The notes under the pieces: model-generated
The model's database searches: none
What the model was told of the DNA's origin: nothing
What the model saw: only the letters and a program-made list of their open reading frames with translations
Shown here: one piece after another, positions 1 to 5,048 of the stretch
Position numbering within the stretch: the stretch's first letter is position 1
How the letters are laid out: each line of letters opens with the position of its first letter
NCBI GenBank assembly: GCA_014379305.1
Contig: JACMMB010000301.1
Coordinates: forward strand, 1 to 5,695
From: Akkermansiaceae bacterium
Lineage (GTDB): Bacteria; Verrucomicrobiota; Verrucomicrobiia; Verrucomicrobiales; Akkermansiaceae
DNA: 5,695 bases
Reading direction: 5' to 3'
Made by a program: the position numbers and the translations under genes

Positions 1-27
1 CTTCGGAATCTTGATGTATCACTGAGT

Positions 28-59
28 AGCTGGCGATGTGTTGCAAAATGCCGCCAGCT
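28..59. repeat. Inverted repeat, 8-bp arms with 16-nt loop
   Basis: AGCTGGCG at 28-35 is perfectly complementary to CGCCAGCT at 52-59. The 16-nt loop contains the palindrome TTGCAA (41-46). G-U pairs could extend the stem outward by one or two pairs. No T-run follows on either strand, so it is not a standard intrinsic terminator. Possible roles are an RNA hairpin at the end of an upstream transcript, a regulator site or a dispersed palindromic element; the sequence does not decide between them. Confidence 0.55.
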
Positions 60-69
60 GTAACTCCAT

Positions 70-91
70 CGTGCATCTTTCAAGATGCATG
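70..91. repeat. Tight inverted repeat (hairpin)
   Basis: TGCATCTT at 72-79 mirrors AAGATGCA at 82-89 around a 2-nt centre. As RNA it would form a 7-bp stem with a UUCA loop, extended at the base by a G-U pair (71/90) and a C-G pair (70/91). It begins 10 nt after the previous inverted repeat ends. No U-tract follows, so intrinsic termination is unlikely. As DNA, the near-perfect dyad could be an operator, about 100 bp upstream of the lipoprotein start. Confidence 0.55.
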
Positions 92-190
92 TGGGGAAGA
101 AATAGTCTGTATTCCACCAGATCTACTCAAGTTGAGCCGTTTGCAGCATGTAAGAACAGGTGGCGTGGCATCTGCGAGAATTCCCTTACT

Positions 191-391
191 ATGAATCCTA
201 TACTTATTTCCAAGATCACACACAACATCTCGAAGCCAGCAAATCTGCGTAACACCGCATTGTATGTTTGCGCATCTTTACTCCTAATCACAGGTGCGGC
301 ACCATCATGTGGTACCGCCCGTGGCTTTGGTCAGGATGTAAGAGCGACCGGCAATGAAATCCAGAATGCCGCAAACCGGGTCGATGATTGA
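191..391 (+). CDS. Small entericidin A/B-like lipoprotein
   Basis: This 66-residue protein has a polar, basic N-terminal region (1-22), a hydrophobic segment (about 23-38) and a cysteine at 40. After it comes a G-T-A-R-G-F-G-Q-D-V stretch and an N-E-I-Q-N-A-A-N segment, the pattern of the entericidin EcnA/EcnB family (TxRGxGxD...I). Family members are small membrane lipoproteins; in Escherichia coli they form a toxin/antidote pair affecting stationary-phase lysis, but in most bacteria their role is unknown. The ATG at 191 is the only in-frame ATG close before the hydrophobic segment, although its ribosome site is weak (GAGAA about ten bases upstream). Two oddities are seen: the N-region is longer than usual for a 40-50-residue family, and the lipobox reads A-P-S-C, with proline at -2, so lipidation is plausible but not certain. 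It is a single copy with no second ecn-like gene visible. Its stop codon abuts that of the convergent gene. Confidence 0.72.
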   Translation: MNPILISKITHNISKPANLRNTALYVCASLLLITGAAPSCGTARGFGQDVRATGNEIQNAANRVDD

Positions 392-1324
392 TTAGAGCTG
401 ACTTCGTTCCGGGAACCTTGATTTCCAGATTTCAAGTGAGTTGCGTATTTCCGTCGATTCCCGGGTGGGGCTTAGTTCCCAAACCAATGGGCAGACCTCA
501 GGAAAATATTTCAGGATGGCCTCATAATCAAGGGTGCCGCTGAACGGGATGCGGTGATCACGGGCTGGCCATTGAACGTCGTGAACGTGTCCGCCTATCG
601 TATATTTTGAAATGGTTTCCAACCATTCGTAGTGATCGAGCAAACCCAGGTTGTGCTTGAGCTGAACATGGCCGAAATCGTGCCAATAGCCGATCCAAGA
701 ATTGTCTTTGAAATGATCCTGCAGCCGCACCATTTCCCGTTCGTTGGGAATGTCTTCGAAACGGGAGCGGGACTCGACGGCAAGTTTCACCCCATATTTT
801 TCGGCGTGCGGTGCCAGCTCCTCAAGCGCTTCGATGGCTCGGTGGTAGTATAGGGGAGCCAGCTTTTCACGCTTTTTGATAAACTCGATTTTCTGCTTCA
901 CGTATACAGGTTCGCGTTGCCTGCCGTCGGCTACCAACTGAGTGAGCGGCTTGGTGAATTTAGCGGTGTTCATCGGTGCCGAACCCATATGCAGCACGAG
1001 ATATTCGGCTTTGAATTCAACTGCCAGCTCCAAGGATTTCAGGGTCATTTCCATCGCGCGTTTACGGTCAAAAGGACGATGGGATGTGTATTCGTATGCG
1101 TCTGGCGCATCGATCATCACTTCGACAGGCGAGGGGAAATAATTATGCACCCCCGAGCAGGTAAAGGCGCCGGCTTGGAAAGCTTTTCGAATCCCCGGAA
1201 TTTTGGCGACGGTCATGCCGTGGGAGAGTTCGATGTTGGAGAATCCGAGACCAAGGATTTCCTCAATCATCGCCTCGCCATCAGAGTGGCGGCTGTTGTT
1301 CCAGCAGGTTGAAAAGGCAAGCAT
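392..1324 (-). CDS. Sugar phosphate isomerase/epimerase-like TIM-barrel protein
   Basis: This 310-residue protein looks like the xylose isomerase-like TIM-barrel (AP endonuclease 2) superfamily. Typical strand-end motifs appear in order: IELSHG (31-36), VHNYFPSP (59-66), LVLHMGS (109-115), LAVES (181-185), YWHDFGH (213-219), GGHVHD (244-249) and WELSP (282-286). Glu184, Asp216, His219, His246 and Glu283 are likely divalent-metal ligands by analogy with the family. Members isomerise or epimerise sugars or cut abasic DNA; the substrate here cannot be read from sequence, and the absence of strong nuclease-type features favours the sugar-isomerase side. No signal peptide is seen, so it should be cytoplasmic. 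The ATG lies 7 nt after the purK stop with no clear Shine-Dalgarno, which suggests translation coupled to purK as the last gene of the run. Its stop (392-394) touches the stop of the convergent lipoprotein gene. Confidence 0.82.
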   Translation of the reverse strand: MLAFSTCWNNSRHSDGEAMIEEILGLGFSNIELSHGMTVAKIPGIRKAFQAGAFTCSGVHNYFPSPVEVMIDAPDAYEYTSHRPFDRKRAMEMTLKSLELAVEFKAEYLVLHMGSAPMNTAKFTKPLTQLVADGRQREPVYVKQKIEFIKKREKLAPLYYHRAIEALEELAPHAEKYGVKLAVESRSRFEDIPNEREMVRLQDHFKDNSWIGYWHDFGHVQLKHNLGLLDHYEWLETISKYTIGGHVHDVQWPARDHRIPFSGTLDYEAILKYFPEVCPLVWELSPTRESTEIRNSLEIWKSRFPERSQL

Positions 1325-1331
1325 GGTAAAA

Positions 1332-2492
1332 TCAGGTGGCTTTCAACCAATTCTCCTTCAGCGCTGCAACCTTGCTCAAAGCCAGCTCCAGATCCTCGCA
1401 GAGAAACGTCGCATGGCCCATTTTACGCATTCCAGAAGCGCGTCTTTTTCCGTAGAGATGAAGAATCACATTTTCCGTTTCCAGTAGAGCGTTCCAATTC
1501 GGAGGCTGGCTTTCTCCAGTCCAGAAGTCGGCCAGAAGATTCAGCATCACGGCCGGTGAAATCAGTTTCGTAGAGCCTAATGGCAAGCCGAGAACGACCC
1601 GCAACTGCTGCTCGAATTGGGAAGTCGCGCAGGCATTCATCGTATGATGGCCGGAATTGTGTGGTCGGGGGGCCATTTCGTTGACGATCAACGAACCGTC
1701 CGGGTTCACAAAAAACTCCACCCCGAGAATGCCGTGATAATCCAGAGCTTCGGCCACTTTGCCTGCTAAAGCCCGCGCTTCATTTGCGAGCTTTACCGAA
1801 ATCCTTGCCGGGATGATAGAGACGTCCAGCACATGTTGGCGGTGGCGGTTCTCGGCAGGATCATAGGTTTTCAGGCTCCCATCAGCCGCACGGACCACCA
1901 TCACTGAAATCTCCTTTTCGAAAGGCACCCAGCCTTCCAAAACCGCCCGTTCAGATCCAAATTCCCGCCATATGTCAGCAGGATTTTCGCTGCCTTCGAT
2001 CTTGATCTGGCCTTTGCCGTCATAGCCAAAAGCCGCCGTTTTAAGCACACCTGGACCGTCCAATTCACGCATCGCGGAAACCAGATCACCCAGGCTTCCG
2101 ATCACTCGAAACCAAGCATAGGGGATTCCGTGCGCTTTCAAAAAATTCTTTTCCCGCTCCCGGTTCTGACAGATTTCCACGGCCTGCGGAGAAGGAAACA
2201 ATCGGATTTTTTCGGCAACGCTAGTAAGCGTTTTTATCGGGATATTCTCGAACTCCACCGTCGCTACGGTTGCGGCTTCGCAAAATAATTTGAGCGCTGC
2301 AGGATCATCGAAAGGCAGGTCGATCACTTCGTCGGCCACCTCAACCGCCGGAGCCTCCAAGCCACCCGTCCAGACCACGGACTTAACTCCCATCCGCCTT
2401 GCTGCCAATGCAAGCATCCGCCCAAGCTGGCCACCTCCGATCACTCCAACAATCTGCTGGCTGTCCAAAGGAAAAAATACCGAAGCTGACAT
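1332..2492 (-). CDS. purK: N5-carboxyaminoimidazole ribonucleotide synthase PurK
   Basis: PurK is a cytoplasmic ATP-grasp enzyme that joins bicarbonate to 5-aminoimidazole ribonucleotide (AIR) using ATP, giving N5-CAIR for PurE. The 386-residue product shows the PurK pattern: GGGQLGRM (19-26) in the N-terminal nucleotide-binding-like domain, VKTAAFGYDGKGQ-type ATP-grasp segment (about 149-162, here beginning VLKTA), GVEFF with acidic residues (257-261), N-E-M-A-P-R-P-H-N-S-G-H (271-282), which matches the metal/active-site signature, and RKMGH (356-360) in the C-terminal domain. The frame is open upstream to 2630, but that extension overlaps purE and has no PurK similarity, so I chose the ATG at 2492. 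Length is close to that of known PurK proteins. It starts 13 nt after the purE stop without a strong Shine-Dalgarno, so coupling to purE translation is likely. No key residue appears to be missing. Confidence 0.95.
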   Translation of the reverse strand: MSASVFFPLDSQQIVGVIGGGQLGRMLALAARRMGVKSVVWTGGLEAPAVEVADEVIDLPFDDPAALKLFCEAATVATVEFENIPIKTLTSVAEKIRLFPSPQAVEICQNREREKNFLKAHGIPYAWFRVIGSLGDLVSAMRELDGPGVLKTAAFGYDGKGQIKIEGSENPADIWREFGSERAVLEGWVPFEKEISVMVVRAADGSLKTYDPAENRHRQHVLDVSIIPARISVKLANEARALAGKVAEALDYHGILGVEFFVNPDGSLIVNEMAPRPHNSGHHTMNACATSQFEQQLRVVLGLPLGSTKLISPAVMLNLLADFWTGESQPPNWNALLETENVILHLYGKRRASGMRKMGHATFLCEDLELALSKVAALKENWLKAT

Positions 2493-2505
2493 ACCAAAAA
2501 GCTTA

Positions 2506-2991
2506 CTAATCCAACTCAGGCAACCCCGTTTCACCCACCGCAGCCGTCTGTTTCCTGCGGAACTCGGCGAGCATTTGTGCAAGTTTTTCATCATACAGCG
2601 CCAGCATGGCGACTGCGAAAAGCCCGGCATTTATTGCACCCGCTTTCCCAATGGCAAAGGTCGCCGTCGGGATTCCGGCGGGCATTTGCACAATCGAAAG
2701 GAGGGAATCCACGCCCTTGAGCGTCTTCGTTTCCACCGGCACCCCGAGCACGGGAATCTCTGTCATCGCCGCGACCATTCCCGGTAAATGTGCCGCACCT
2801 CCCGCCCCGGCAATGATACATTTGAGGCCGTTTGCCTTCGCCCCTTTCGCGTATTCGATCAAGCGTTCCGGCGTCCTGTGGGCACTGACCACCTCCGCTT
2901 GATAAGCCACTCCAAAGTCTTTTAGAATGCGTGCCGCATGTTCCATCGTCGGCCAATCAGAAACACTTCCCATAATAATGCCGATACTCAT
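2506..2991 (-). CDS. purE: N5-CAIR mutase PurE (class I)
   Basis: PurE moves the carboxyl group of N5-CAIR to carbon 4, forming CAIR, the step directly after PurK in inosinate synthesis. The 161-residue product has the full set of family motifs: MGSVSDWPTM (7-16), SAHRTPE (36-42) with the catalytic histidine at 38, AGAGGAAHLPGM (61-72), GVPVETK (83-89) and SIVQMPAGIPTATFAIGKAG (99-118). The length is normal for a stand-alone, octameric bacterial PurE. Its partner PurK follows at once, which supports the class I mutase reaction rather than the CO2-using class II carboxylase. The ATG at 2991 is preceded by a good GGAGG (2996-3000, four bases from the start). It lies 54 nt downstream of oppF on the same strand, so it may be read from the transporter promoter unless a promoter lies inside oppF. 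Confidence 0.96.
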   Translation of the reverse strand: MSIGIIMGSVSDWPTMEHAARILKDFGVAYQAEVVSAHRTPERLIEYAKGAKANGLKCIIAGAGGAAHLPGMVAAMTEIPVLGVPVETKTLKGVDSLLSIVQMPAGIPTATFAIGKAGAINAGLFAVAMLALYDEKLAQMLAEFRRKQTAAVGETGLPELD

Positions 2992-2995
2992 GCGG

Positions 2996-3000
2996 CCTCC
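2996..3000 (-). promoter_or_regulatory. Ribosome binding site of purE
   Basis: GGAGG on the minus strand with four bases to the purE ATG; this fixes the purE start. The rest of the 54-nt oppF-purE spacer (2992-3045) contains a small GTCC-GGG-GGAC dyad and a GGACGTCC palindrome but no U-tract, no PurR-like palindrome and no room for a purine riboswitch. Confidence 0.7.
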
Positions 3001-3045
3001 AGACTGTCCCCCGGACGTCCAAGCGTCAATATCCGCAATCCCACT

Positions 3046-4083
3046 TCATCGGGGCGAAGAATGTCGCGCCGATATTTCCTCCCAATCTTCAGCCTCCAGG
3101 CAGCAGGGATCCGCAGCGACCCAGTGCCCCGGCTCGATTTCAGCAAGTGCCAGATCCATCCCTATCGTCTCCCCGTATCTCCGGTGGCGGAGGCGATGTC
3201 CGAAAGCGCTTCCCGATGGTGGATCAATGGGCGATGGAACATCTCCCTCAAGTAATATCTTCTCCCTTTTCACTTGAGGATCCGCCACCGGAACCGCGGA
3301 AAGCAGGGCTTTGGTATAGGCATGTTTGGGGTGCTTATAGATTGACTCTGAAGTCGCCAGCTCGACAATTTTTCCCAAATACATCACCGCCACGCGATCG
3401 CTGACGTGTTTAACCACCGATAAATCATGGGCGATGAAAACATAAGAAAGATCAAATTCCTTTTGTAAATCCACCAGCAGATTCAGGATCTGGGATTGCA
3501 CCGACACATCGAGCGCGGAGACCGGCTCGTCACATACCAGCCACTTCGGCTTGAGCGCGAGTGCCCTGGCGATACCGATCCGCTGCCGCTGCCCACCGGA
3601 AAACTCGAAGGAGTATCTTTCCGCAGACGCGGCGGAGAGTCCGACCGTATCCAATAAATCGTCCACCCATTTTTTCCGCTCCACCCGGTTTCCCATTTTA
3701 TGAATCCGATATGGCTCCTCGACCAGGCTGCGCACGCTCATTCTCGCATCCAAGGACTCGGCGGGATCCTGGAAAATCATTTGGAAATCGCGCCGCAGTG
3801 GACGCAGCGCGCCCTGCTTCAAATGGGTGATGTCCCGCCCTTCAAAGAAAATCTTACCCGAAGTCGGCTCCAGCAAGCGCACCAAGGCCTTTCCTAACGT
3901 GGATTTCCCGCAACCGGATTCCCCTACCAGTCCGAGCGTTTCGCCAACACCAAGTTCCAAAGAAACCCCATCCACCGCCTTTACCGCTCCGGTCTGCGTC
4001 AGAAACACGCCGCTCCGGACGGGGAAGTGGACCCGTAAATCTTCCGCCTTCAGCATGGGTAAATCATTCACAGGTTCGAACAT
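3046..4083 (-). CDS. Oligopeptide ABC transporter ATPase, OppF/DppF type
   Basis: This 345-residue cytoplasmic ATPase would pair with the OppD-like protein encoded just upstream to power peptide import. Motifs in order: Walker A GESGCGKST (54-62), Q-loop MIFQDP (Gln105), signature FSGGQRQR (161-168, the usual OppF form), Walker B WLVCDEP (181-187), D-loop SALD and switch His219. An oligopeptide-type C-terminal extension follows (about 240-325) with GDVPSPIDPPSG (280-291) and EPGHW (317-321). All residues for ATP hydrolysis are present. The usual cysteines of this extension are not: Ser292 and Leu298 stand where G-C-x-F-x-x-R-C is common, and a Cys327-Cys328 pair sits near the end. The start is uncertain. 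ATG 4083 overlaps oppD by 16 nt; an in-frame GTG at 4071 makes a GTGA overlap with the oppD stop; ATG 4056 leads straight into the conserved domain. Confidence 0.93.
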   Translation of the reverse strand: MFEPVNDLPMLKAEDLRVHFPVRSGVFLTQTGAVKAVDGVSLELGVGETLGLVGESGCGKSTLGKALVRLLEPTSGKIFFEGRDITHLKQGALRPLRRDFQMIFQDPAESLDARMSVRSLVEEPYRIHKMGNRVERKKWVDDLLDTVGLSAASAERYSFEFSGGQRQRIGIARALALKPKWLVCDEPVSALDVSVQSQILNLLVDLQKEFDLSYVFIAHDLSVVKHVSDRVAVMYLGKIVELATSESIYKHPKHAYTKALLSAVPVADPQVKREKILLEGDVPSPIDPPSGSAFGHRLRHRRYGETIGMDLALAEIEPGHWVAADPCCLEAEDWEEISARHSSPR

Positions 4084-5048
4084 TCCTTGCAGATTTCCAG
4101 CCAGTGGCCCGGCTCCACCTCCTTGAATTTGGGCCGCTCGCGGGTTGCTGGGGAATTTCTACCCAACCTCTGGCAAAAGCGGCAGCCGTGCGAGTATTCA
4201 GCCAGTCCCGCCACGGTTCCGGGAATGGTTGGCAAAACCGACTTTGGCACCGTTTCCAAAGTTGGGATCGAACGCAGCAGCGCCTGGGTATAAGCGTGCA
4301 AGGGATTGCCAAAGAGCTCGTCGACCGGCGCGCTCTCGACCACGCGTCCCGCATACATCACCACAACCTCATCACAGGTTTCCGCAATCACTCCCAGATC
4401 GTGGGTGATTAAAATGAGGGACATCCCCATCTCGCTCTGCAGACTGCCTAACAAATCCAGAATCTGTGCCTGCACGGTGACATCAAGGGCGGTTGTCGGT
4501 TCATCCGCGATCACCAAATCCGGGCGGCAGGCAAGCGCCAGCGCAATCACCACCCGCTGCCTCATCCCACCCGAGAGATGCTGCGGGTAATCCATCATCC
4601 GCTTTTCGGGAGCGGGAATTCTGAGCAGGCCAAGCATCTCGGTCGAGGCGTCCCAAGCATCTTTTTTGCTCATCTTTTTATGGATGCGAAAAACCTCCGC
4701 CACCTGCCTGCCGATCCGATGTACCGGATTCAACGCGGACATCGGCTCTTGGAAAATCACGCCGATTTCCCCTCCCCTGATACGCTGCATCCGCTTATCG
4801 CTCGCATGAATCAAATCCTCTCCCTTGAAACGGATTTCACCGCCCAGAATTTTTCCCGTAGGCTGCGGCAATAGGCGCACAATGGACATTGCCGTCACAC
4901 TTTTGCCACAGCCGGATTCCCCGACAATACCTACCGTTTTCCCAATCGGCACATTGAATGAAACCTGATCCACCGCCCTCAGAATTCCTCGCTCGGTGTC
5001 GAATGACGTGATCAGGCGATCAACTTCCAGCAAATTCGCCACGCTCAT
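4068..5048 (-). CDS. Oligopeptide ABC transporter ATPase, OppD/DppD type
   Basis: This is the first ATPase of the peptide importer, 326 residues, cytoplasmic and associated with the inner-membrane permeases. Motifs: Walker A GESGCGKSV (43-51), Q-loop VIFQEPMSALNP (97-108, Gln100), signature LSGGMRQR (158-165), Walker B LVIADEP (178-184), TTALD (185-189) and switch His216 in ITHD. The C-terminal oligopeptide-type extension runs from about 230, with HAYTQALL (251-258), PGTVAGL (276-282) and EPGHW (312-316). The catalytic set is complete. The cysteine pattern of the extension is unusual: Cys289 is kept, but Leu295 and Thr302 occupy the places of the usual second and third cysteines, while Cys292, Cys320 and Cys323 create two CxxC pairs. 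The ATG overlaps the stop of the binding-protein gene (ATGA) and has a perfect Shine-Dalgarno, so the start is secure. Confidence 0.95.
   Translation of the reverse strand: MSVANLLEVDRLITSFDTERGILRAVDQVSFNVPIGKTVGIVGESGCGKSVTAMSIVRLLPQPTGKILGGEIRFKGEDLIHASDKRMQRIRGGEIGVIFQEPMSALNPVHRIGRQVAEVFRIHKKMSKKDAWDASTEMLGLLRIPAPEKRMMDYPQHLSGGMRQRVVIALALACRPDLVIADEPTTALDVTVQAQILDLLGSLQSEMGMSLILITHDLGVIAETCDEVVVMYAGRVVESAPVDELFGNPLHAYTQALLRSIPTLETVPKSVLPTIPGTVAGLAEYSHGCRFCQRLGRNSPATRERPKFKEVEPGHWLEICKECSNL

Larger units (their letters stand above)
1..190. other. Non-coding upstream region with inverted repeats
   Basis: I find no convincing gene here. The frame of the downstream small lipoprotein stays open back to an ATG at 38, but the peptide this would add has no recognisable domain and would bury the signal peptide behind about 50 residues, so I treat 38-190 as non-coding. 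The stretch looks more AT-rich than the genes to its right. It holds two neighbouring inverted repeats (28-59 and 70-91) and a short palindrome at 126-136 (CTCAA-G-TTGAG). I could not identify a well-spaced -35/-10 pair, a tRNA or a riboswitch. The region probably carries the promoter of the 191-391 gene and possibly the 3' end of an upstream transcript. Confidence 0.5.

Noticed and set aside
38..190. N-terminal extension of the small lipoprotein frame from an ATG at 38
   Set aside because: The added 51 residues show no domain, would bury the signal-like segment, and overlap the two inverted repeats.
406..416. GTTCC-G-GGAAC dyad as a terminator for the convergent genes
   Set aside because: The stem is five pairs with one base between the arms and no T-run on either strand.
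917..1312. Plus-strand open frame of 131 residues opposite the TIM-barrel gene
   Set aside because: It is antisense to a well-supported gene, has no recognisable motif and looks like a codon-use shadow.
2493..2630. N-terminal extension of purK
   Set aside because: It overlaps the end of purE in another frame and lacks PurK similarity; the ATG at 2492 gives the normal length and N-terminus.
2591..2956. Minus-strand open frame inside purE in another frame
   Set aside because: Purine biosynthesis protein PurE is clear in the main frame; this frame is Cys/Gly/Arg-rich nonsense.
2992..3045. Terminator, riboswitch or PurR site between oppF and purE
   Set aside because: The spacer is only 54 nt, its dyads are about four to eight bases without a U-tract, and no PurR-like palindrome is present.
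4072..4082. tRNA T-loop-like GGTTCGAAC on the plus strand
   Set aside because: It lies inside the oppD/oppF junction and no acceptor, D-arm or anticodon stem can be drawn around it.
4117..4124. Second AAGGAGGT within oppD as the ribosome site of oppF
   Set aside because: It is 33 nt before the first candidate oppF ATG, too far for direct initiation, with no start codon at proper spacing.
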